64,000 nucleotides of DNA from contig NZ_JBMSEB010000001.1 of NCBI RefSeq assembly GCF_049446075.1, positions 372,001 to 436,000 of the forward strand. Direction: 5' to 3'. Of the stretch, positions 54,099 through 61,889 are shown piece after piece. The notes below the pieces were generated by a model. It was given only the letters and a program-made list of their open reading frames with translations. It ran no database searches and was not told the origin of the DNA. Origin of the DNA: Humibacter sp049446075. GTDB lineage: Bacteria > Actinomycetota > Actinomycetes > Actinomycetales > Microbacteriaceae. Made by a program: the position numbers and the translations under genes. Position 1 is the first letter of the stretch; each line of letters starts with the position of its first letter.

Positions 54099-55099
54099 GC
54101 ACCCTCCGTCTGAAGCAAGCGACCGGTCCGCAGTACACGCGAATCCTGTCCCTTGGTGCTGCCAGAGGAAGCATCGCTGTTCCGAACGACGACCTCATCG
54201 GGCCGATCAACTCCTCCGATGAGTGGATCCGGCAGCGCACCGGCATCGTCACGCGCGCCCGGGCTCCGCGCGACGTACTCGCCCTCGATCTCGCAACGGA
54301 TGCTGCCCGCGAGGCCGTCGAGAAGTCGGGTGTGGCGCCCGCCGAGATCGACCTCGTGCTCATCGCGACTATCAGCAATGTGCAGCAGACGCCGTCGATG
54401 GCGGCGGTCGTGGCGGACCGTGTCGGTGCAAATCCCGCCGCGGCATACGATCTCAACGCCGCGTGTGCGGGTTATGCGTATGCCATCGCTCAAGCCGATG
54501 CTCTGATCCGGGCGGGCGCCGGCCACTACGCGCTGGTCGTCGGCGCCGAGAAGCTCTCCGATGTCGTCGACCCAGCCGATCGGAGCATCTCGTTCCTGCT
54601 CGGCGACGGTGCGGGTGCGGCTGTGATCGGCCCGAGCGACGTGCCGGGGATAGGCCCGACCGTGTGGGGCTCTGACGGCTCGAAGGCCGACACGGTGGGC
54701 ATGGACCACACTCTCATCGAGTATCGCGAGGGCGAGGCATCCTGGCCGACGCTGCGCCAGGATGGGCCGTCCGTCTTCCGCTGGGCGGTGTGGGAGATGG
54801 CCAAGGTAGCGCGACGGGCCATCGAAGCCGCCGGCATCACGCCCGCCGACCTCTCGGCCTTCGTTCCGCACCAGGCGAACATGCGCATCATCGACGAGTT
54901 CGCCAAGCAGCTGAAGCTGTCGGACAGCGTCGTGATCGCGCGCGACATCGAGACGACGGGCAACACGTCTGCCGCCTCGATCCCGTTGGCAGCGCATCGG
55001 CTGCTGACGGAACATCCCGAGCTGAGCGGCACTCTCGCTCTGCAAATCGGCTTCGGCGCCGGCCTCGTCTTCGGAGCGCAGGTCGTCGTGTTGCCCTGA
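54095..55099 (+). CDS. fabH: Beta-ketoacyl-ACP synthase III
   Basis: A 334-residue condensing enzyme that starts each fatty acid from an acyl-CoA and malonyl-ACP. The Cys-His-Asn triad is visible in NAACAG, VPHQANMRI and TTGNTSAAS. Starter preference (straight or branched) is not readable. ATG overlaps the fabD stop (ATGA). A roughly 100-nt gap to acpP carries a TAGACT hexamer and an AGGAG site, so acpP may also have its own promoter. Confidence 0.93.
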   Translation: MSTLRLKQATGPQYTRILSLGAARGSIAVPNDDLIGPINSSDEWIRQRTGIVTRARAPRDVLALDLATDAAREAVEKSGVAPAEIDLVLIATISNVQQTPSMAAVVADRVGANPAAAYDLNAACAGYAYAIAQADALIRAGAGHYALVVGAEKLSDVVDPADRSISFLLGDGAGAAVIGPSDVPGIGPTVWGSDGSKADTVGMDHTLIEYREGEASWPTLRQDGPSVFRWAVWEMAKVARRAIEAAGITPADLSAFVPHQANMRIIDEFAKQLKLSDSVVIARDIETTGNTSAASIPLAAHRLLTEHPELSGTLALQIGFGAGLVFGAQVVVLP

Positions 55100-55198
55100 A
55101 CGACACCCTTCGCCGGGCGAGCACGCCCGCCCGGCCATTCCCTCAATCGCACCTAGACTGTTCTGCTGTCACCTGACACCCCAAGGAGAAACGAACCA

Positions 55199-55450
55199 AT
55201 GGCACTTTCCCGCGAAGAGGTCCTGGCCGGTCTGGCCGAGCTCATCAACGACGAGACCGGCATCGCGACCGACACGGTCGAGCTGGACAAGTCCTTCACT
55301 GACGACCTCGACATCGACTCGATCTCGATGATGACGATCGTGGTCAACGCCGAGGACAAGTTCGACGTCAAGATCCCCGACGACGAGGTCAAGAACCTCA
55401 AGACCGTCGGCGACGCCGTCGACTTCATCGTCAACGCCGCCCAGGCGTAG
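55199..55450 (+). CDS. acpP: Acyl carrier protein
   Basis: An 83-residue acidic four-helix carrier. The phosphopantetheine serine is in DLDIDSISMM, where the usual DSL reads DSI. AGGAG lies upstream of the ATG at 55199, and TAGACT further up could be its own -10. A hairpin follows the gene, before fabF. Confidence 0.94.
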   Translation: MALSREEVLAGLAELINDETGIATDTVELDKSFTDDLDIDSISMMTIVVNAEDKFDVKIPDDEVKNLKTVGDAVDFIVNAAQA

Positions 55451-55456
55451 CGTCTC

Positions 55457-55485
55457 GTCGGCGCGGCGTTCCGCGTCGCGCCGAC
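55457..55485 (+). terminator. Hairpin between acpP and fabF
   Basis: GTCGGCGCG and its complement CGCGCCGAC, 11-nt loop, then CCCGTTCTGTT. Probably a partial terminator or RNA-stability element that lets acpP transcript exceed fabF. Confidence 0.45.
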
Positions 55486-55545
55486 ACCCGTTCTGTTCCC
55501 ATCTGCATCCAACGGCGCCCAGGCGCGCTCGGAGTTCGGAATCAC

Positions 55546-56784
55546 ATGAGCAAGAAGATCGTCGTCACCGGTATCGGTGCGAGCTCGCCGATCGGCGGAA
55601 CCGCCACGGACAGCTGGAACGCTCTCCTGGCCGGGGAATCCGGCACGCACACTCTGACGCACGAGTGGGTTGAGAAATACCAGCTGCCGATCAGGTTCGC
55701 CGCTGAGGCGTTGGTGCGCCCGGAAACCGTGCTTGAGCGGCCGGTGGCCAAGCGTCTGGACCCCGCCTCGCAGTTCGCGCTGGTCTCCGCCAAGGAAGCG
55801 TGGGAGGATGCCGGTTCGCCCGAGGTAGACCCGGACCGCCTCGGCGTCGACTATGCGACCGGCATCGGTGGTGTGTGGACGCTGCTGGATGCCTGGGACA
55901 CGCTTCGCGAGCGCGGACCGCGCCGCGTGATGCCGCTGACGGTGCCGATGCTCATGCCGAACGCGCCGGCGGCGGCCGTGTCGATGCACTTCGAGGCACG
56001 CGCATTCGCTCGCACGACGGCATCCGCCTGCGCCTCGAGCACCGAGTCGATCGTCAACGCGTACGAGCACCTGCAGCTCGGACTCGCCGACGTCGTCATC
56101 GCGGGCGGCACCGAGTCCGCGATCCACCCCATCACCATGGCCGCGTTCGCATCGGCCCAGGCGATGTCGAAGCGCAACGACGACCCGGAGCATGCGTCAC
56201 GTCCGTACAGCATCGACCGCGACGGCTTCGTGATGGGCGAAGGCGCAGCGAGCCTCGTGCTCGAGACCGAAGAGCACGCGCTGGCTCGCGGTGCCCGAAT
56301 CTACGCGGAACTCGCGGGCGGCGGCGTGACGGCGGATGCCTACCACATCACCGCCAACGACCCAGAGGGTAAGGGAGCACGACGTGCTCTGCTGGCCGCA
56401 CTGGAGCGCGCGCAGGCGACGCCAGACGACGTGACGCACATCAACGCCCACGCCACCAGCACGCCCGTCGGCGACATCGCTGAGTACGTGGCACTCCGGT
56501 CGGTCTTCGGAGACCGGGTGGACAGCATCCCAACCTCGGCGACCAAGGCGGCCACGGGGCACCTCCTCGGCGGCACAGGGGGGCTCGAGGCGATATTCAG
56601 CGTGCTTGCACTCCGAGATCACGTCGCTCCACCGACGATCAACATCACGACACAGGATCCGGACATCCCGCTGTCGGTTTCCGGCGAGCCCCAACCGTTG
56701 GGTGACGGTCCGCAGCTGGCAGTCTCGAACTCGTTCGGATTCGGCGGCCACAACGCCGTTGTGGCGTTCCGCAGCATCGACTGA
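55546..56784 (+). CDS. fabF: Beta-ketoacyl-ACP synthase II
   Basis: A 412-residue condensing enzyme that elongates acyl-ACP. The Cys-His-His triad is visible in ASACASSTES, HINAHATSTPVGD and KAATGHLLGGTGG. It is the last gene of the fab cluster; a CTCGCTC/GAGCGAG hairpin near 56818-56848 lies between it and convergent DUF3145. Confidence 0.94.
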   Translation: MSKKIVVTGIGASSPIGGTATDSWNALLAGESGTHTLTHEWVEKYQLPIRFAAEALVRPETVLERPVAKRLDPASQFALVSAKEAWEDAGSPEVDPDRLGVDYATGIGGVWTLLDAWDTLRERGPRRVMPLTVPMLMPNAPAAAVSMHFEARAFARTTASACASSTESIVNAYEHLQLGLADVVIAGGTESAIHPITMAAFASAQAMSKRNDDPEHASRPYSIDRDGFVMGEGAASLVLETEEHALARGARIYAELAGGGVTADAYHITANDPEGKGARRALLAALERAQATPDDVTHINAHATSTPVGDIAEYVALRSVFGDRVDSIPTSATKAATGHLLGGTGGLEAIFSVLALRDHVAPPTINITTQDPDIPLSVSGEPQPLGDGPQLAVSNSFGFGGHNAVVAFRSID

Positions 56785-56853
56785 TCGCCGGCCTGGGCTC
56801 GTTCGGACTCGGGCCACCTCGCTCCCGTTAGTGGGAACTGAGAGCGAGGGAGT

Positions 56854-57357
56854 TCAGCCGACCTTGTGCAGCCAGATGACGGGCGCGTCGTCGCTTGCGT
56901 GCCGGAACGGCTCCAGCTCGTCGTCCCAGGCCTGACCGAGTGCGAGACGGAGTTCGTGCTGCAGGTCGAGGGCGCTGGAACCGGCCAGCTCCATCGCATA
57001 CCTGACGCGATCTTCCGGGATGACCGTGTTTCCTGCCGTGTCGGTCTGGGCGTGGAAGATTCCGAGCGACGGCGTGTGGATCCAACGGCCCCCGTCCGTG
57101 CCGAGGCCGGCATCCTCTGTCACCTCGAATCGCAGGTGCTGCCAGCCGAGCAGCGCCGACGCGATGCGTGCGGCCGAGCCTCGGTCGCCCTCCCAGTAGA
57201 ACTCGGTGCGAAGGGCGCCGGGCAGAACCGGCTGATCCTGCCATTGAAAGTTCACGGCACGCTGAAGCGCACGTCCCACCGACCATTCGAGATGGGGGCA
57301 GAGCGCGCGAGGAGAGGAGTGCACATACAGCACCCCTCGAGCCTTTATTGACGCCAT
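56854..57357 (-). CDS. DUF3145 family protein
   Basis: A 167-residue protein of DUF3145, an actinobacterial family of unknown function that I expect beside fabF. It opens MASIKARGVLYVHSSPRALCPHLEWSVGR and contains ALRTEFYWEGDRGSAARIASAL. ATG at 57357 with GGAGAA upstream; the frame is open to 57435. It converges with fabF. Confidence 0.86.
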   Translation of the reverse strand: MASIKARGVLYVHSSPRALCPHLEWSVGRALQRAVNFQWQDQPVLPGALRTEFYWEGDRGSAARIASALLGWQHLRFEVTEDAGLGTDGGRWIHTPSLGIFHAQTDTAGNTVIPEDRVRYAMELAGSSALDLQHELRLALGQAWDDELEPFRHASDDAPVIWLHKVG

Positions 57358-57597
57358 GAGGTTCTCCGTTCGGTGTGGTGCGTCTTCCCCTACGACCACT
57401 GAACGGAAACCACGTAACCGCGATACCGCTGACATCTCGGCGCCGAAACGCCGACGGGAGCATTATCTCCCGATGAGCTGTGGAATAACAAGAGTGTCAT
57501 TCCCCGGCGCGCCCTTTTGACAGCTAGGCCTGCCGCAGCGGAGTCCCGACTCGAACCGCAGCTGCCCCTTCGCGGACCGCCGCGGTCTGAAAGAGCA

Positions 57598-57626
57598 TTG
57601 CAGATATTGGACTGCTCCCCTATTCT
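57598..57626 (+). promoter_or_regulatory. Promoter of the arsR-MFS pair
   Basis: TTGCAG at 57598-57603, a 17-nt spacer, and TATTCT at 57621-57626. This is a good sigma-70-type promoter for the regulator gene, and the -10 overlaps the operator described next. Confidence 0.65.
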
Positions 57627-57643
57627 GAAATGGTCTTTCAGAA
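57623..57643 (+). promoter_or_regulatory. Operator: perfect inverted repeat over the -10
   Basis: TTCTGAAA, 5-nt spacer, TTTCAGAA. It overlaps the -10 (57621-57626) and lies just before the regulator's GTG at 57653. This is the classic layout for autorepression by an ArsR-family protein. Confidence 0.7.
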
Positions 57644-57652
57644 AGGATCAGC

Positions 57653-58288
57653 GTGGAAGAGAAGCGCGTCGCGCTCGACGATCCCCGCACGGTTGCCGCG
57701 CTCGCGCATCCGGTGCGCCTCGACCTGCTCGGCTACCTGATGAGCGAGGGGCCCGCGACGGCATCGGAATGCGCACGCGCAATCGGAGACAATCCGTCGA
57801 ACTGCAGCTATCACCTCCGAGTTCTCGGCGGGCTCGGACTCGTCGAAGACAGTCCTTCGGATGACGGGCGTGAGAGGCGCTGGCGAGCGACGATCACGGG
57901 CTTCACGACGGACCCTGCAACGGCTGGATCGGACGAGCTGTTCGCCGCGTCGATCCAGTCCGATTACCAGGCCGCGCGACAGTACCTTCGAGAACGTGCC
58001 CGGCTGGATGAGAGGTGGCGCGAGGCAGACGCACACGCTCACTACGGGCTCCGCGTGACCCCGGACGAGCTCTCGGCAATCACCCGTCGCATCGACGCCA
58101 TTGTGCGTCCCTACATCGCTGCGGTGCGAGACGATGCCCCGCCGGACGCGGAGACGGTGAACCTCTCGCTGCTGGCGCTGCCTCGCCCGCGGCCCGGTGC
58201 GCAGGGCTCAGGCGCCGAGCCAATGGACGAGCGGAAGACAGATACGCGCTCGCCGAACGCGTGGCAGTCAGGCGGCGCGCGATCGTGA
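57653..58288 (+). CDS. ArsR-family transcriptional regulator
   Basis: A 211-residue regulator with an N-terminal winged helix (about 10-80; LAHPVRLDLLGYLMSEGPATASECARAIGDNPSNCSYHLRVLGGLGLVE). No metal-binding cysteine pair is evident, so it probably senses something other than metal. The long C-terminal half is unassigned. GTG start at 57653 with AAAGGA upstream. Its stop overlaps the MFS gene by 4 nt (GTGA), and the operator at the promoter suggests it represses itself and the transporter. Confidence 0.82.
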   Translation: MEEKRVALDDPRTVAALAHPVRLDLLGYLMSEGPATASECARAIGDNPSNCSYHLRVLGGLGLVEDSPSDDGRERRWRATITGFTTDPATAGSDELFAASIQSDYQAARQYLRERARLDERWREADAHAHYGLRVTPDELSAITRRIDAIVRPYIAAVRDDAPPDAETVNLSLLALPRPRPGAQGSGAEPMDERKTDTRSPNAWQSGGARS

Positions 58289-59568
58289 GCTCGGCACTGC
58301 GCTCCCCCGTCTTCGTGCGGGTGCTGTTCGCCGGATTCGTCTCAGACACGGGCGACTGGATGCTGTTCGTGGCTCTCCCGCTCGTGGTCTACCGGCTGAC
58401 GGGCTCAGCGCTCGGAACGTCGGTGGCTTTCCTGCTCGAGCTGATCCCTGCCGTGGTACTCGCACCGCTCACGGCACGGCTCATCGCCAAGATCGACCGA
58501 CGCAGACTCCTCGTCGCCGTGTCGCTGGTGCAGGCCGTCGCCGTTGCGCCCCTCTTGCTCGTGCGGAGCGCGGACGCCGTGATCGTGCTCTACGTCGTGA
58601 TCGTGCTGCAGGCATCCTGCTCCGCGATCTTCGAACCGGCCAAGGACTCATGGATGCCCGAGCTCGTGCCTGCCGAGCGACTGGTGAGCGCCAACGCACT
58701 TATCGGCCTGGCGCAGAACGTTGGACGACTGGTCGGAGGCCCGCTCGGCGGCGCGCTGCTCGCGTTCGGCAGATTGGACGTCGTCGTCGTGGCCGACGTC
58801 GCAAGCTTTCTGATCGCGGCGGCGCTGCTCTGGAGCGCACCGCACGACAGGAGGAAGGTGCACGAGGCCGCCGGCAATGGAGCACGGCCCATCGCCGACC
58901 GACGGAGATCCGGTGTGATTCGCGCGCTTCGGCAGCCCGGCCTGCGTGCGACGTTCGTCTCGGTGGGGCTCGCGGCCGTGTCGCAGGGACTCTTCCTCGT
59001 GCTGTTCGTGCTGTTCGTGACGGGGAGCCTGCACGGCTCGGACGCGGAGGTCGGGCTTCTGCGGGGCATCCAGGCCGTGGGGTCCATCGCCGCAGGAGCG
59101 GCGCTCGGGCTGTTCGCCGTCGCCACGCGCCCTCGTCGTCTTGTGATGCTCGGAGCCGTCGCGTTCGGCGTCATCTCGCTTGTCGTGTGGAACCTGCCTG
59201 TGCTCACGATTGCGTCATGGCCGTACGTGCTGCTCTTCGTGCTCGTCGGCGCGCCCGGCGTTCTGCTGAGTACCGGCTACATCAGCCTCATCCAGACCGC
59301 CGCCGGCGATAGAGGTTCGGCGTTCGCCGCGTTCGGGCTCGTGAACGCCGTCGGGCAGGGCATCGGGCTGCTCGCCGCCGGTCTCGTGCAGCCCGGTGCG
59401 GGACTCCTCGCGCTTCTCGAAGTGCAGGGCGTGCTCTATCTGCTCGCCGGCGTCGTGATGTTCCAGTGGCGGCGACCGAAAGGCGTGTTGAGAACGGCGG
59501 CTCCTCCCATTGGTGCTACGGATGCTTCTGCGCATGTCGAAAGCGGTCCGCTCCGTTCGACGTCATGA
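58285..59568 (+). CDS. MFS transporter (efflux type, with ArsR regulator)
   Basis: A 427-residue transporter with about 12 membrane segments and a central cytoplasmic loop (APHDRRKVHEAAGNGARP). The opening FVRVLFAGFVSDTGDWMLFVALPLVVYRLTGSA is typical of the MFS efflux subgroup that includes macrolide exporters. Substrate unknown. GTG at 58285 inside the regulator's stop, so it is translationally coupled and probably controlled by it. Confidence 0.82.
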   Translation: MSSALRSPVFVRVLFAGFVSDTGDWMLFVALPLVVYRLTGSALGTSVAFLLELIPAVVLAPLTARLIAKIDRRRLLVAVSLVQAVAVAPLLLVRSADAVIVLYVVIVLQASCSAIFEPAKDSWMPELVPAERLVSANALIGLAQNVGRLVGGPLGGALLAFGRLDVVVVADVASFLIAAALLWSAPHDRRKVHEAAGNGARPIADRRRSGVIRALRQPGLRATFVSVGLAAVSQGLFLVLFVLFVTGSLHGSDAEVGLLRGIQAVGSIAAGAALGLFAVATRPRRLVMLGAVAFGVISLVVWNLPVLTIASWPYVLLFVLVGAPGVLLSTGYISLIQTAAGDRGSAFAAFGLVNAVGQGIGLLAAGLVQPGAGLLALLEVQGVLYLLAGVVMFQWRRPKGVLRTAAPPIGATDASAHVESGPLRSTS

Positions 59569-59687
59569 CGAGAGCGCGGATGAAGCGCACTACAACGCCG
59601 CAAAGGCGAGCCGACGTGCATGCTGGTGGTGCGGCATCCGAGAAGGGGCGGTTGTCGTGAACAGGAGCGAGTTGAGAAGAGGATGGC

Positions 59688-60947
59688 GTGACGAACTCGG
59701 ACGTGGCGGCCGTCTCGCGTGAGATCGACGTCGTGTGGCGCATGGAGGCCGCGAAGGTCATTGCGACGCTGGCGAGGATGGTCGGGGACCTCGGCAAGGC
59801 CGAGGATCTGGCTCAGGACGCGCTCGTGGAAGCCATGCGGTCGTGGCCTCGCTCCGGCGTGCCACGAAATCCAGCCGCATGGCTCACGGCGGTCGGCAAG
59901 CGCCGAGCCATCGACGCATGGCGCCGCGACGAACGCGCCGCTGAGAAGTACGCCTTGATCGCCTCTGCCGATTCCGGAGACGACGACGCGCTCGAACCCG
60001 ACGAGACTCGCATCGACGACGACCTGCTCCGCCTGGTGTTCGTGTGCTGCCATCCCGTGCTCACACCCGCTTCGCGGGTCGCACTCGCACTTCGAGTGCT
60101 GTGCCGCCTCTCCACTGAGGAGATCGCGCATGCTTACCTCGTGCCACCCGCGACCATCGGACAGCGCATCACGCGCGCGAAGCGCACCCTCGCTGCGGCG
60201 AACGTGCGCTTCGAGGTGCCGGATCGCAGCGAGTTCGACGAACGGCTTGGTTCGGTGCTCGAGGTCGTGTACCTCGTGTTCAACGAGGGCTACGCGGCGA
60301 CGTTCGGCGAGGAATGGATGCGACCAACCCTCGCGGACGAGGCCATGCGGCTCGGCCGTGTGCTCGCCGAGCTGGTGCCAGACCACGCCGAGGCCCACGC
60401 ATTGGTAGCGCTCATGGAACTGCACGCCTCCCGGTTCTCGGCCCGCCGTGCACCCGACGGCGCTGCAATTCCCCTGACCTACCAAGACCGCGGTCGCTGG
60501 GATCGGCTGCTGATCGCGCACGGGCTCTCGGCGCTGCAGCGGGCGGACGCCCTTGGTGCCGAACGGGGACCGTACGCATTGCAAGCAGCGATCGCCGCGT
60601 GCCATGCCCGTGCCGCCACGGCCGACGACACCGACTGGACCGAGATCGCCGGACTCTACGACGCGCTCGTCGCGCACACGCCCTCGCCCGTCGTCCAACT
60701 CAATCGCGCCGTGGCGGTCGGCATGGCATACGGGCCGGAGGCCGGCCTGGAGGCACTGGAACCACTCGAGGCGGAGAAGTCGCTTGCCACGTACGCGCTG
60801 CTGCCCGCGGTACGCGGAGACCTCCTGGAACGGATCGGACGGTTCTCGGAGGCGCGAGAGGCATTCCTGATCGCGGCCGGGCTCTCCGCCAACGAACGCG
60901 AGCGCGACGAACTGTTGCGCCGCGCGACGGCCGCCGACCCGCTCTGA
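59688..60947 (+). CDS. ECF42-type RNA polymerase sigma factor with TPR-like tail
   Basis: A 419-residue ECF sigma factor. Region 2 includes GDLGKAEDLAQDALVEAMRSW and NPAAWLTAVGKRRAIDAWRR; region 4 includes STEEIAHAYLVPPATIGQRITRAKRTL. The remaining 230 residues are a helical TPR-like extension typical of ECF42. Such factors usually sit next to a DGPF/YCII gene, and none lies beside this one. GTG at 59688 after AGAGGA. It follows the MFS gene by 119 nt. Confidence 0.85.
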   Translation: MTNSDVAAVSREIDVVWRMEAAKVIATLARMVGDLGKAEDLAQDALVEAMRSWPRSGVPRNPAAWLTAVGKRRAIDAWRRDERAAEKYALIASADSGDDDALEPDETRIDDDLLRLVFVCCHPVLTPASRVALALRVLCRLSTEEIAHAYLVPPATIGQRITRAKRTLAAANVRFEVPDRSEFDERLGSVLEVVYLVFNEGYAATFGEEWMRPTLADEAMRLGRVLAELVPDHAEAHALVALMELHASRFSARRAPDGAAIPLTYQDRGRWDRLLIAHGLSALQRADALGAERGPYALQAAIAACHARAATADDTDWTEIAGLYDALVAHTPSPVVQLNRAVAVGMAYGPEAGLEALEPLEAEKSLATYALLPAVRGDLLERIGRFSEAREAFLIAAGLSANERERDELLRRATAADPL

Positions 60948-60984
60948 ACCGGCACTGGCATCCTCGCAAGAAGCCCGCGGGGCG

Positions 60985-61830
60985 TCAGACCTCGTGCAGA
61001 AGCGATCCGTCTTTCTTCAGCACGTTCTTCTCGCCCGCCTCGATGCGAACCGCGAAACGGTTCTGCTTGGGAGGCATCGGGCAGTTGAACGCGTAGCTGA
61101 AAGCGCACGGCGGGAGAATCGCGCGGTTGAAGTCGAGCGTGATCGTGCCGTCGGGGTTCGGCGCGACGAACAAGAACCGGCCGACCGAATACGTGTCATC
61201 GCCGCTCGTCGCGTCGGAGAACACGAGCTGGAGGGCTCGCCCGGCTTTGAAGGCGGCGAGGTTATAGTGCAGGCCCTCCTTGCTGAACGTGATCTCTCCC
61301 GGGATGGCGAGCTCGCGCGTCGCGCCTTCGTCTTTGATGTGTTCGAAGCCAACCGAAAGCCCCTCGACCGGTGTGAAAGCGGCCTGGATGACCCACTCCG
61401 GGTTGTACGGGAAGACATCGATCGAGCCGAACTCCTGGATGCCCTCCGACTGCGCATCCCACACCCGGAGCGCGTACTCGCCCGCCTCGTTCCCGATCAC
61501 GGTGCCGGTGACCGTTTCGGAAAAGGCGATCGTGCTCGGATCGTCGGTGTCCTTGCCTCGTGCGATCGCTTCGCCGTCGACCAGTTCGCCGTCCACGATC
61601 ACGCCGTCTGCAGCCGACGCCGTCACCTTGAGCCCGGACTCGCCTGCAGGCAGGGGGGACCACAGGCCGGCCGCACCCCACACGGGTTGCGGTGCGGCAT
61701 CCGTGATCCATTGCGTGTTCACCAGCGCGAGGCCGCCATTCGCCTGCACGACCGAGTACTCCCTGCGACGGTGGAACGTCTCCAGGAGCTCGGCAGGGTC
61801 GGTCGTGGATGCTGCAGCGGTGTCGGTCAT
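60985..61830 (-). CDS. DUF1684 domain-containing protein
   Basis: A 281-residue soluble protein of DUF1684, a conserved beta-rich family of unknown function. Recognisable segments are the ELLETFHRRREYSVV start and the C-terminal LDFNRAILPPCAFSYAFNCPMPPKQNRF, which holds two cysteines in a likely active-site loop. No signal peptide. ATG at 61830. It lies between the sigma factor and the polymerase gene without close coupling. Confidence 0.82.
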   Translation of the reverse strand: MTDTAAASTTDPAELLETFHRRREYSVVQANGGLALVNTQWITDAAPQPVWGAAGLWSPLPAGESGLKVTASAADGVIVDGELVDGEAIARGKDTDDPSTIAFSETVTGTVIGNEAGEYALRVWDAQSEGIQEFGSIDVFPYNPEWVIQAAFTPVEGLSVGFEHIKDEGATRELAIPGEITFSKEGLHYNLAAFKAGRALQLVFSDATSGDDTYSVGRFLFVAPNPDGTITLDFNRAILPPCAFSYAFNCPMPPKQNRFAVRIEAGEKNVLKKDGSLLHEV

Positions 61831-61889
61831 GCGTCTATCCTCCGATACTGCGCCGCAGGTTCGCAGCGCGTCGCCAGGGTGTCACCGTC

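Noticed and set aside
56818..56848. CTCGCTC/GAGCGAG hairpin between fabF and DUF3145 as a terminator
   Set aside because: The loop is long and no U-tract follows on either strand, so the call is too weak.
59510..59722. A 70-residue frame between the MFS and sigma genes
   Set aside because: It overlaps both neighbours, is rich in Arg, and has no ribosome site of its own.
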